Source: Prototheca cutis
Lineage: Eukaryota > Chlorophyta > Trebouxiophyceae > Chlorellales > Chlorellaceae
Assembly (NCBI GenBank): GCA_002897115.2
Contig: BCIH01000002.1
Span: forward strand, 772,681 to 836,680
Direction of reading: 5' to 3'
Length of the DNA stretch: 64,000 nucleotides
Shown here one piece after another: positions 1-10,567 of the stretch; positions within the stretch are counted from its first letter, which is position 1; each line of letters starts with the position of its first letter. The position numbers and the translations under genes were made by a program. The notes under the pieces are model-generated. The model did no database searches. It was not told the origin of the DNA and worked only from the letters and a program-made list of their open reading frames with translations.

Positions 1-114
1 GGCGAATGCGGTGACGAGGGCCCCCCCCTGTTTGGAGCCCAGCTGGTGGCAGGGCGCGACATGGTGGTCCGGGCAGATTTTTCGATGTCTCTGCGACCAA
101 GGGCCCGCGCTTAG
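1..114 (+). CDS. 3' end of an unidentified gene (partial)
   Basis: From base 1 one frame stays open to a TAG at 112-114 and reads as about 37 residues, including GPPLFGAQLVAG and ending SLRPRARA. It is compositionally protein-like, but too short to assign to a family, and the upstream part lies outside the window. It could be the last exon of a plus-strand gene, or chance reading in GC-rich DNA. No function is proposed. Confidence 0.35.
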   Translation, partial: GECGDEGPPLFGAQLVAGRDMVVRADFSMSLRPRARA

Positions 115-235
115 GTGTTGATACCGGCCTCTGTGCATGTTCAAAAACGCCTGGAGGTTGAGCGCCATCTGACATTTCCTGCCGCCGCCCCCCATCACCC
201 TGTTGGAGTAGCGGGCCGGGCAGGAAGCGCTGGCC

Positions 236-1503
236 ATGGCGAGCGGCCAGCCCATCTCGTTCGCCGCGGCGGCACAGAAGGAGCAGACGAAGTCAGAGTT
301 GGTCAGCGTGCAGGTGGAGGGCCAGGTCATCCTGAAGATCGCGCAGCACTGCCGGGAGCACGCCACGGGCAACAGCGTGGTCACCGGCCAGTTGCTGGGT
401 CTCGATGTGGGCCAGACTCTGGAGGTCACAGACTGCTTCCCCTTCCCCGTGAGTGCCATGCTGTGTGGGGGAATGGGAGAGCCAGGTCGCATGAGTAAAT
501 GGGGTGCCGGTTGGGGGCCCTGGGAAAGGCCCGCCTGGGCCGCAGGCATGGTAATGGTGAAGTCTGGAGAGTGGCCATCACGCGTACATGATGCTCCCAG
601 CCCGGCCAGCACACACACTCTGCGATGCGTATGCATGCAGCCGCGAGAAATCCGCATTACCCATTTGCCACGACCCTTTCCTGCGAGCAGGGTAACGCGG
701 CGGAGGAGGATGCCGACGGCCCGGGCGAGGGCGAGGGGTACCAGCTGGAGATGATGCGTTGCCTTCGCGAGACAAACGTTGATAACAACATGGTTGGCTG
801 GTACCAGTCNTCTTCGGGCGGTTCGTGGCAGGTGGTGGAGATTGTAGAGACGTTTGTCAACTACCTGGAGAACCTGGACCGCTGCATCTGCATCGTGTAC
901 GACACCCTGGCTGCGGCCAGCGGGTGCCTGGGCCTGACGGCGGTGCGGCTGACGGAGCCGTTTGCTCGGGGTCTGCGGGAGGGCGTTCTCACCGTGGAGC
1001 GCGTGCGTGCGGGGGGTCTGTCCTGGCGCGATATTTTCCAGGAGATTCCCATCACCGTGCACAACACCCCCCTGGCGGCGGCGCTGGCNGCGGCCATCGC
1101 GCCCCGAGGCCGCGCCGACGCAGCCGACGCTGCGCGGCTGACGCTGGCGGCCGCCCCCCGGCTGGAGCGCAGCGTCGAGTTTCTCAACGACTGCCTGGAC
1201 GACGTGGCCGTGGAGCAGGGGCGGCTCACTGCCCACGCCGCGGCCGTGCGCCGCAACGCGCAAGCCGCCGCCGCGTGGCGCGCGCAGCGGCGCTCGGAGA
1301 ACCTAGCCCGCCGTGCCGCGGGCGAGGAGCCGCTGGGCGAGGAGCCGCCNGAGGGCATGTTCCGGCCGCCCACGGAACCCAGCGCGCTCGAGGGCATGCT
1401 CCTGCTCAAGCAGATGACCAGCTATTGCGATGCCATCGGCGCGACCTCCAACCAATCCATTCAGCGGCTCATGGCCGCGCAGGCCCTGCAGCAGCGCGGC
1501 TGA
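236..1503 (+). CDS. EIF3H: Translation initiation factor eIF3 subunit H
   Basis: Two exons, 236-448 and 691-1503, joined in phase 0 by a GT-AG intron, give 341 residues; family members are about 340-350. The N-terminal part (VQVEGQVILKIAQHCREH, then GQLLGLDVG) is the MPN domain of eIF3h. As is known for this subunit, no JAMM metal-binding signature is visible, so it is a structural, non-protease MPN protein. Later blocks match eIF3h: VGWYQ, QEIPITVHNTPLA, FLNDCLDD, and a C-terminal helix ending QALQQRG. The protein would belong to the cytosolic eIF3 complex on the 40S ribosome. The ATG at 236 is the first in frame and directly precedes the conserved region. Three Ns fall in codons without breaking the frame. 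A TGTAA motif (1556-1560), the usual chlorophyte polyadenylation signal, follows the stop. Confidence 0.93.
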
Positions 1504-1620
1504 TTGATGGTGGGGTGGATGGAGAAGCGCGCCCTATCCACGCTCTTCTTCACGATGTAACACTGCGGCTCTGCTGTTGTCCTTCTTTCTGAAGAGATTT
1601 GGTTGTTTGTTTTTTTTGTT

Positions 1621-1708
<88 letters not shown>

Positions 1709-2057
1709 CGCGCGCGGCGCCGCAGGACGTGGGTCGGAGTAGGGCACAGAACTGGTGCACAGAACTGGTGCACAGAGACATGCTAGACATGGAAGCTGGC
1801 AAACAATCATTGAGGAGGCAGTACAGAAAAAGCACACAGCAAAGGTTTGACGGGATCTGATTTCCCGTGATAAATGGTTGTTCCACACTCCCACGTCTCC
1901 CCTGCGTTCCTCTGCCCCCGAACTCCCAGCAAACGGAACCCCGACAGAAATCCGCAAGTCCCAATCAGTCTCGTGCACACCACGAAAATCCATCCCAAGC
2001 ATGCCAAGCAAGATGTATTAACCTGTACTGCTCCTTCATTCCTGCACTGCCGCGGCC
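1504..2057. other. 3' flank and spacer with T-to-G homopolymer
   Basis: This holds the eIF3h 3' untranslated region (TGTAA at 1556-1560), a T-rich stretch running into a G homopolymer, and then about 340 bases of ordinary sequence that must contain the promoter of the next plus-strand gene. I see no coding region or RNA gene. Confidence 0.6.
1637..1708. repeat. G homopolymer (one T interruption)
   Basis: About 70 consecutive Gs, broken only by a T at 1671, follow directly on a T-rich run. A tract this long is at the limit of reliable sequencing, so its true length is uncertain. The same T-run/G-run junction recurs elsewhere in the window. Confidence 0.95.
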
Positions 2058-3372
2058 ATGGCGACATTGTCAGCTGTCCCCTGTCAAAGTGATCCCCACC
2101 GGCGAGGCCGGCAGGCCAGTGGGCTGCTCGCGCCACCGAACGCAGCTTGTCTTCCCAAACCCTTCCAGCCGTCGAAATNGCCGATTCAACGATGGAGCCC
2201 CATGCCCAAGGGGACGCTGTGCCTCAGCAGGCGTGCTGGTCCACGGATCCTGCTGCCCACCAGGCAGGCAGCCATTCCGGTCACTGCAGGCGCCTCTGGC
2301 CTGGCCGCCGCTTGGCAAGCCGATCCCACGCGTGTCATTATTTCCCTCACTGCCTCGACACTGGCATTGGCGCTCTCAGCAGCTCTCGTCACGGCCATTC
2401 CAGCACTGCTGGTGAGTGGTGCTGAGGCCAGCGGGGCATGTGTGCTGTCCATTGCACAGTATCCGCGTGCAGGGCAGCTCACTCCCTGGGTGCAAAAACA
2501 TGCAGGCACTGCGACAGGCCGCCAAAGAAGCAGCTGCGCTGCTCGCCGACACCCGGCGGGAGGTGCCGGAGACGGCGGGGGCCGTCCGCCTAGCCAGTCT
2601 GGAGGTCGCAGACTGTATCCAAGAGACAACACGTCTGAGGTGCGTGGGGGGTGCTGGTGCAACAAGGGGGCAGAGGCTGTTCTGCTTTCCTGGTGGAGGA
2701 ATGTTTCGGGGGGCCCTCAGGAATGATTGAGCAGGACTGCATTCTCCGCATGACAGTGACCGATGTGGTGGTGCATGGACATCTACCCGGCATGCAGCCA
2801 GGACCTGTGTGATGGCGTCCGGGCCTCTGCCCGAGCCGTCACGGCCGCGGAGCAGGGTGTCCGGCAAGGAGTGGAGAGTGCAGCCTCCGCCGTGCACGAA
2901 CTGGTGCTGCCAGCTCTTCGAGCTCAGGCACCCTTCTTCCAAGGTGCGTTTCCTTGTGGGAGGTTGATTTGGTCTCAACAGCAGGCCCATTGCCTGGGGG
3001 GCTGCATCAAATTCGTGCAGCCAGGGATGCTTCCGTGTCCGTGTTGCTCTGGAACCAATGAATGTCTGTCAATTGCACGTGAAAAGACACGGCTCTGCCT
3101 CGGCGGGGGGAATCATGTGCGTTTCTCAACCCGGCACCCCACCCCCCTGCCCCAACTGCCACACAGGCTCTGTGGAATCGGCGCTGCATCAGCGGGCAGA
3201 CCTGCCGAGCACGCTGGGATCTTTCCGGTCCAAGGTGGCAGATGTCACCGACGCCACAAAGCGAGCGCGGGCCGGTCTCAACGTGCTGGAAGCCTTGAAG
3301 ACTGCCCGGTCCGCCACGTCGGCACTGCTGTCAGCTGTGCAGCGCACCAATGGCAGTATGGGCAATTCATGA
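2058..3372 (+). CDS. Putative plastid membrane-anchored coiled-coil protein
   Basis: Four exons (2058-2411, 2473-2639, 2798-2943, 3167-3372) splice in phase into 290 residues. The first about 85 residues are Arg/Ser/Pro-rich and poor in acidic residues, like a chloroplast transit peptide. A transmembrane helix (VIISLTASTLALALSAALV) follows at about 92-118. The rest is Ala/Glu/Lys-rich amphipathic helix (for example RQAAKEAAALLADTRREV and VTAAEQGVRQGVESAAS) typical of a long coiled coil. I do not recognise the family with certainty; it resembles single-pass plastid proteins of the DUF948 style (inference). The exon chain is supported by four consistent phases and by the uninterrupted helical character across every junction. 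Confidence 0.72.
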
Positions 3373-3657
3373 CCAGCAACCTGGAACGAATCCTCCGATT
3401 TTGCATGGAAAGAAAGACACATGACCCGCTGCAAATTCCNTTGTCCTCGGGCGCTTAAAAACAACAGATGACGGTCCGATCAATGAGCGGGTCAGAACCA
3501 GGGTCAAATGAGCCGAGCGCCCTGTCCACGGTGGACACGGGTTTTTTGTGTGCATTTAAAGGAAACGCCACGGCAGGCGTGACCTCCCATGCTGAATTGA
3601 CAACAATTGCTTCATCTCGGTATTTTAAAACAGTGCAGAGTTTGCTGAACTTTTGCC

Positions 3658-4694
3658 ATGAACGCGACTGACTTTGCTCGACCGAAGCCCGGAGGCCTGT
3701 CCAGGGCGGTTGCGGACATGCGAAGCCGCTGGGCGAGTGGAGAGGTGCGCTTTGAGCTCTGTCTATAGTGAGAAGAAATTGGCAAGCGGGACTGGCAGAG
3801 TCTGTGGTGACGCGGAGACGACATGGCACTGCCCTCCCGTCCTCGTCTCCCCGCAGGCGAATCAGATTCCTTCGCAGGCGAGGTCCCTGCCGGCATCGCG
3901 GCCCCGGACGCCGCAGTCTTCTTTTAGAACCGAAGCTGTGTGTATTCCCAGCAAAGCTTCGAGGTGCGGTGCGCGGTGCGGTGCACTGGCGGGCTTGCAT
4001 GGTGGTTCCGGTGGTTGCTTGCGAGACCCGCGACTTCACGCGCGACAGTTCCGTGACGCCGCAGGTCGGCCGAGCCGTTCCACTCGGATTCGGACAGCGG
4101 TATCGACGAACTGCGTCAGCTCCTGGAGGTACGGACGAGAGCTTGGGGAAGCGGGGCCGCCCGCAGGTGGTGGTAGGGCAGGAGTTGACGAAAGCCATCC
4201 TAGAGGTACCTTGCCTGCTCGGTTGGGCCCAGATACCTGCTGAGCTTGCAGTGGGCAGGGATGCACTTCTGCAACAGCTTTTGGATCGGTTACTATACAT
4301 GTCGCTACGATGAAAAGGGCGTTTGTCTGCTCTGCTCATGAGTTTCATCATCGTTGTGGAGTCATTGCGGCCTGGGTTGTTATTCCTGACTCATGCTGCC
4401 GCACGCTTCCCTCAGCCACTTCCCACTCCTGCCCTACCGCAGACCGGCTGTCTCATCGAGTCTCCTACGTCTTCCTTGCTGGGCGTGTCGCCTCCGGTGC
4501 GCTCGGGCGCATCAAACCCGCTGATCCACGACGTGAAGTGGGGCATGGCCGCCGAACTGTACGGTGCCCCCTTCATGGACGGCTTGTGCCCGTGTGCCGA
4601 CGTCCGCGACTCGGGCACGTCGTCGCCGCAGCTGGAGCAGCTGTGGGGGTTGCCGGTTGAGGCATTGCCNCGCCACTCTTCGCCCATCGTTTGA
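3658..4694 (+). CDS. Small uncharacterised protein, multi-exon model
   Basis: A model of four exons (3658-3744, 3857-3882, 4065-4128, 4443-4694) keeps phase throughout and gives 142 residues. The best supported pieces are the first exon (MNATDFARPKPGGLSR), the third (SDSDSGIDELRQLLE) and the last (IHDVKWGMAAELYGAPFMDG, later SPQLEQLWGLPVEAL). The 26-base second exon is the weak point; other acceptors nearby would change a few residues. No domain or localisation signal is recognised. The protein would be acidic and probably soluble. The gene could instead be two short transcripts, but the phase agreement favours one. Confidence 0.45.
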
Positions 4695-5913
4695 TCCTGG
4701 TGCAACATGTATACGTGGACTGCGTGCGCGCTCTCACGCCGAGCTATTGGGGCCGCACACCCACCCACCGCTGCCTTATCAGCACTGTCGCGTATCGCAT
4801 TGTTCACGCGGGCGCCGTCTGGTGCCACTTACTGCTTTCTCGACCGGGTCGCCATGCGAGACCTGGCCGAATTTCGTTCCCCCCGCCCTACGTGGGGGGT
4901 TTGCCCTCCCGACCCCAGACGTTTTGCTGGGCCCTTTGAACAGGGCCGTTCCTCAGAGTGAACCTTGGCCAGACAGTTTGCCGGCCCCCCTGACAACTGT
5001 CCCAGGAACGGGCAACACCGCTGTGCTTTGGTGTGTCTGCAGCTCCTCCTGATTTGGAGAAGCAACGATGCCGACGCACGTGCGAGCGTGTTCCCCATCC
5101 TTTGCTTCCTGTACTTGTTGGCCTCTGGCTGTGCCGTCCCAAGCGAGGGGTGGCGCGAGGACTCTCGCGACACCACGAATGCCTGGGCATGACTGCCCCT
5201 GTTCCATGTTTGTGCCTGGCGTGAGCAGTGTCTCCCTGATTGTCTCCCGGGTGTGCTGTCGCCATCATGCTTGACCTGTTCACGCGGCCTGTCACCGTCG
5301 TGCTTGACAACCTGTGCACGTCCTGGCTCTCGGCGGCGTGCTTCACAACCTGTGCTCGCGTGCTGTCGCTGCCGTGCTTTCCTCACCACGACGCGATGTC
5401 CCCGTTTCAAAAGGCCCAGTGCGGCGAGTTCCCTTGCCGGGACAGTGGCGCAGGCAAGAGCTGTCATGAGCTCTGGTTGTCCACGCCTCTGTTCGTCCTT
5501 TTCCCGGTGCCTTTTCCGACCGACGGGCGGCGACGAGGGTTTGCCCTGTCCCTCCCCCCCCGGCGGCTGCACGCCATGGCCTGTATTCAAGCGTCCCGGT
5601 GGACGCTTCTCATTCTTCCTGCTTCACGCTCCGCCTCGTACGAATCTGCCCATTAGAATAAATGAGAAAAAAAGGAGAATTTTGGAAGCTTCGTGCATCC
5701 CACATGCTCACTTGATGTAGAAAACGTCGGCCTTGTCACTGTTTCGCGCTGTCCTTTCCCTTCCCCTGTTTGCATTCCGTTGGCATCCTGTAACCCGCCG
5801 AATTGTCAGCCAGTGATCTGCAGGGCATGCCCATGCTGCACAACAGGCAGTTGACAAAAAAACAGTGAGGGCGTCNTTCGCATGAAAATGATCCTGCGAC
5901 AACATACAAAGCC
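4695..5913. other. 1.2 kb intergenic region, tail-to-tail
   Basis: It lies between the 3' ends of a plus gene and the minus-strand SNX1 gene. Long open frames exist on both strands, but they are Arg/Pro/Ser/Cys-rich and change composition abruptly, as expected of shadow frames. A 22-base imperfect repeat (CGTGCTTGACAACCTGTGC, with variant CGTGCTTCACAACCTGTGC) occurs near 5300 and 5338. The stretch 5640-5720 is A/T-rich. I see no convincing gene. Confidence 0.5.
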
Positions 5914-8298
5914 TCACGCCTGGTGCTCTCCCGCAAGCGGCGCCCAGATGCCCGCGGCGGCAGCATCCCCCGCGGCCGTGATTTGCGCAAACGTCTGCAG
6001 CAGCGCGCACAGCTCATTCCCCCGCATGCGCTGAAAGGTCACCAGCTCGTCGTTCATCCGCCGCGCAATCGCCTGTGGGACAGGGGGTTCGGGGGAGCAT
6101 CAGTGAGTTTTCGTGCGGGGCAATATCATTGCTGCCGTTTGTGCAAACACGCATCCAAGTCAAAAAATGGCCCCGATAAAGAACAAATCCCCCCCAAAAC
6201 ACACACACCGTGTAGGTCTCTTTGGCGGCGTCGGAGGCTCGCTGGGCGGCGACGAGATCACGCTCGGCCTCGGCGACCTTGTCTTCACGGATGCCCGGCG
6301 TTCCACGCAGCCGGGCCAGGCGCGCCCGCCGGGCCTCGACATCCGCACGAGCCGAAGTCCACGTGCCCAGCGCAGCGGTGCGATCGGCGGCGGTACGTTG
6401 CGCGGCCCGCAGCGCACGCGCGGCTTCCTTGAGTGGTGCCTCGAGCTCAGCGGCGAGGCGGGTCGCCTGGCGCTTTGCGGCCGCGGCAGCTTCCGCGCAG
6501 CGTGAAGCGAGAGCTCGTGCCGCGGCGCGCGGGACGCCATAGGTATCCCCATTCATCTCGCCGCCGCCGAGTTCGTCGATTGACGTCCCGAACCCGGCCA
6601 GGGCGTCGGCGAGCATGGCCTGATGCCGGGCAAGGCGCGATGCTTGGGCATGCAGCTCCGCCACCTGTCGTTCGGCACGGTGTAAATAAGCCCGTACCCT
6701 TAGGTAATCTGCATCCTCGTCGTCCTCGCGGGGCGGCGCCAGCTGGCGCGCCACCAGGCCCGTGGCACTCGCGCCCAGCGATCGCAGCAACGCCACTGCA
6801 GCACTGGCAGCCGCGGCAGGCTGCCCGGCCGCCGCGGCCGCGAGCACGCCGGGGCCGCCACCGGGACTCCCCGTCCCGGCTGCCACAGCCGCCGCCAGGG
6901 CGGCCTCGTCCGCGTCGAGAAACAGCCGGAACGTCGGACTGTGCCGCAGCACGGGGTGTGCCGCCTGAAGAAGAGCGGGTGTGTTTTCCTTGTGGGTTGT
7001 CTTTTGCAGCAAGGGGTGACATGGCTGTTTCAAGGGTGCGCCGTCCCGACCCCCATTTCCCAAGGATAAAACAGGCCCTTAATACTCCCTTTCCTCACAT
7101 GCACACACAGAGAAGAACAACGAAACCCTTCATCCCNCTCACGATACGATTCAGAAAGACAGCCAGTGCCGTCCGCCGCTGCTCGATGAACTCGTCTGTC
7201 AGTCGATATTTCTCCACCACATTCTTCTCCGGCAGCGGCGGAATGATGCACCCTGCAGTGTGTGGCATGATAGTGATGGTACCACAAGGCGGTGTTCCAA
7301 CACACACAAAAAGTTGCCCACAGGAAGNCAGCACACCGTCCCTGTGCTCGACCCGCGACCGCCCACTCTCAGCCNACAACATCCACACCTCTGTTCTCCA
7401 GTCGTAGCTGACGTTTGAGCCAATCGAAGTCGCTGAACCGACGAATCACGCCGGGCGGCTGCGTGCTGCTGGTGCCGCTCCCAAATGGGCGATATGTCAC
7501 TTTGTAGGACACGAACGACTGCATCGGCAGGATGCATGTGCACGTGCGTAGGGGCCGCGTTCAGCACACCGTAGGCTTAATTCATTGGGCTGACAGTCAT
7601 CAATCATTAGACTCCCTTTTTTTGGAGAAAGCCAAACTCTGGAGATAAACCATTCAGAAAAAAACAAGCCGGTCGCAGGTTGCAGGGCAGGGTTCCCCGA
7701 TGATGGTGCCTCCACCACATGCTGCCGGAAGGTGCGATCCATGCACAGACACGCCGGCGGGAGCCCCAACACAAATGCACACATCCACAGGGGCCAGTGG
7801 CCAGACCCCCAAGCACCACCAAACTCGCAGGCTTACCCTTACCCCATCCAGCTGTCTGACTGGCTCCGTCACGCTGATGGTGATGTCGGGGTCAACCTTC
7901 TGCGGGGTGAGGCGCTGGAGTTGGTTTGTGCCAGTCAGACAAAACTTTTTTCACAAGCTCAGGGCATAAGCCTGCACTGGTACCAGAAACCCCCCTCTTC
8001 CGACCTGCTTGCCGGTGTTGACACTCCAGCTGCCGGTCCCTGGGTCAACGCCCTGTCGTGTGGGCGTTGAGTGTGCGGGGAGGGAAGTGGCAACACGCTG
8101 ACATCGACATCCATCAAGCTGGCCCATCACCCCGAATGGGCACACACATATCCACACTGTGCTTACGGTGGCTGTGCCCATGACGACGGACTCATAGGGA
8201 GGAGGGTCATCCATGCCCGATGGGGAGGGCCCCTCCCCAGACAGAGGATCAGAGCTGTGCTCGGATCCACCCCCGTACGGATCAGCAGACATGGTCAT
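5914..8298 (-). CDS. SNX1: Sorting nexin 1 / Vps5-like retromer protein
   Basis: Six exons (8298-8167, 7899-7843, 7518-7389, 7252-7143, 6964-6209, 6072-5914) join in phase to give 447 residues. An acidic, Pro/Ser-rich head (PPPYESVV) is followed by a PX domain: DITISVTEPVRQLDG, then SYKVTYRPF, RRFSDFDWLKRQLR, IIPPLPEKN and FLNRIAAHPVLR. The Arg in RRF and the basic residues after it are the usual phosphatidylinositol-3-phosphate contacts. The remainder (about 215-447) is an Ala/Arg/Glu-rich helical BAR domain with the expected three-helix length. SNX1/Vps5 binds endosomal membranes and works with Vps26/29/35 in retrieval of cargo receptors. An N lies just inside the intron donor near 7137. 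It is divergent from ISY1 across about 520 bases. Confidence 0.88.
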
Positions 8299-8819
8299 CA
8301 GAGCTATGGGGCCCAGAAAGTGTCAGTTGGATGTGCGGCGACGGCGCTGCACGGACATTTAACACATGGGGCGACTCGTTGTGGAAAGCGCAGAGCCGCG
8401 TTGAAGCTCGTTACGACAGCCACGCCAATCCCTGTTCGCCAAATGTCGGTAAAATACTTTCCACACAGAAGCAAAGTTGTCGGTTGTTCTCTGAGCGTGA
8501 CAAAACGCCCTGTCGTGCACTGCCTGGCTTCATTCTCGCTGGGAATCGAGCGACACCATCCTCGCACGATCGAAACCAAGATGGGAAATGGCCACTCCAT
8601 GATGGCGTCCCATTCCTGAGCGGGATGCCCGTCCATTCCCTGCACATACACGGTCCTTTCGCAAGCACAATTGACAACCATCTGATACATTGAGGCTAGC
8701 GTCTGCCGCGCCTCACCGCGCGCCGAGTTTCGTCAGGAGTGGCGTTGCAGCTGCCCGCTGGAGGACAAAGAGCGCTGCCCGGCCGGCTCAGGCGCCCCTG
8801 TCGCAGTTGATCCGCAAAG
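8299..8819. promoter_or_regulatory. Shared upstream region of SNX1 and ISY1
   Basis: These 521 bases separate two divergently transcribed genes and must contain both 5' untranslated regions and promoters. I see no clear TATA box and no open frame that looks coding. The function is inferred from position only. Confidence 0.5.
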
Positions 8820-10232
8820 ATGGCACGCAATGAGGAGAAGGCTCAGAGCATGCTCAATCGCTTCCTTGCGGCGAAGCAGGATGAGGCGCGTCCCGAGAAG
8901 CAGAAGAGGCCATACCTGGCCAGTGAGTGCCACGACCTGAACGAGGCCGACAAGTGGAGGCAGCAGATCCTGCGCGAGGTCGGCCGCAAGGTCATGGAGA
9001 TTCAGAACGCGGGCCTGGGAGAGCACAGGTGAATGCACTGGCGGTTGTGTTGGATTTTGGGCCGGAGGGGTGGTGATCCATGGGAGGCGGCGTGGGCCGC
9101 TGTGAGCCGTGCATTTTGTGCGTGCGGGCCACTGGCAGAGGCGTGGGTCCCTCCACACGGCCGGCATTCACTGCGTATTATGTGTGTGNCTCGGCAGGAC
9201 TCATGTGCTGGGGAGAAACAATGCGACGAGTACCACCCACGAGGCGTCGATCGACGACCGCTGGCANGCTGACTCACCACCTCCTCACCCCACCCGAAAG
9301 GCTCCGGGACTTGAACGATGAGATCAACAAGCTGATGCGAGAGAAGACGCATTGGGAGCGGCGGATCGTGGAACTAGGGGGNCCCGACTACTCCAAGACA
9401 GGCCCCAAGGTCACCGATTCCCAGGGCAGGGCTCTCGCCGACACCGCCAGCCGGGGCACGGGGTACCGCTACTTTGGAGCTGCCAAGAACCTGCCGGGCG
9501 TTAAAGAATTGTTCGAGAAGGAAGCACCAAGCCAGGTGTGGTGGGGGAGGGGGCGGTTGGGCATGTATTGGGGAGGGGTGTCTCTCTGCACATCCCTGCC
9601 CACCCCGCCATCACCACCATCACCACCACTGTCGTGTCCCAGGCTCGGCGGACACGGGCGGAAATGTATAAGCTGATCAATGGCGATTACTACGGTTTCC
9701 GGGACGAAGAGGACGGTGTGCTGGTCAAGGTTGAAGCCGAAGCCGAAGCCGTACTCAGGGCAGAGGTAGGAGACTGCTGCAGCTGCTTGCTGGGTGGAGG
9801 AGCAAGCGGCAGGTCTTCATGCATCTTGATGGCGTCGTGTGTGTAAGGTGTCGGGGCCCAGGCGATCGCACGATCGCCTGGGGGGTGGAGCATTCACTGC
9901 AAACCATCTCCGAACAAATGGTTGCAGTGTTGTGCCTCACCTGTGTCAGACAATAACCCCCTCCGCCCACCATCTGACCCCACCTTCAGGCCAAGCGAGA
10001 GTGGGAGGAGCAGGCAGCCAAGCGCCAGCGGGAATCCGGTGCCGAACGGCCGCGGGAGGAAGAAAGCACGGCGCCGGCGGAGCAGTTTGTGGCGTACGTG
10101 CCGCTGCCGGATGCAGAGGAAATCGAGGCACGCGTGCTGGCCTCAAAGAAAGCAGCACTGCTCAGCAAGTATGCAAGCGAGTCGTTGCAGCACGAGCAAG
10201 CGCAGGCCCGGGAATTGTTGAGACGGCGGTAA
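8820..10232 (+). CDS. ISY1: Pre-mRNA splicing factor ISY1
   Basis: Exons 8820-9028, 9301-9535, 9643-9765 and 9990-10232 splice in phase into 269 residues; human ISY1 has 285. The N-terminus (MARNEEKAQSMLNRFLAAK) and the blocks EADKWRQQILREV, RDLNDEINKLMREK and HWERRIVELGGPDY are hallmarks of the family. Later come GYRYFGAAKNLPGV, then a basic/acidic helical tail ending ELLRRR. ISY1 is part of the NineTeen-related complex in the catalytic spliceosome. Exon 2 uses a less typical AAAG acceptor, but it restores the conserved Arg-Leu-Arg-Asp order exactly. SNRNP40 follows about 335 bases downstream on the same strand. Confidence 0.93.
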
Positions 10233-10567
10233 TCGCTCTCTTGCTTTTCTTCCCAAGCATCATTGCCTTGTATGTACACGAGGGCCTCTGATCAGAGAAT
10301 ATGATGATTTGGCACACCCTGGTTGCGAGGGAAGAGAGCAGAGCTGGGACGATGGGGGGGTCCAAGGCCCTGTCAAAGGGAAGCACCCAAAAAAAACAAT
10401 CGCAGCGACCACGAGCGAACGGTGAAAGCTGAAATGCGAGTTTCACATGTACCGTGCACACAGAGATGAAGATCATCGCATACTGAATAAATAATCACGA
10501 TCTCTAGCAGGCATTTCGCTGACAGAGGTTGTGCGCGGAACAGGCCGTGGGCTTGCGGGAGTCCGCC
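10233..10567. other. Spacer between ISY1 and SNRNP40
   Basis: About 335 bases between two same-strand genes, holding the ISY1 3' untranslated region, an A/T-rich stretch near 10480-10495 and the SNRNP40 upstream region. No coding signal is seen. Confidence 0.5.

Noticed and set aside
1577..1860. Poly-Gly / poly-Pro proteins across the G homopolymer
   Set aside because: They are translations of the homopolymer, not genes.
3455..4351. Long minus-strand open frame of nearly 300 codons
   Set aside because: It overlaps the plus-strand small gene, is rich in Arg/Ser/Pro/Cys with no motif, and looks like a GC-rich antisense shadow.
5000..5560. Minus-strand gene in the 1.2 kb intergenic region
   Set aside because: Open but without splice-consistent neighbours, motifs or steady composition.
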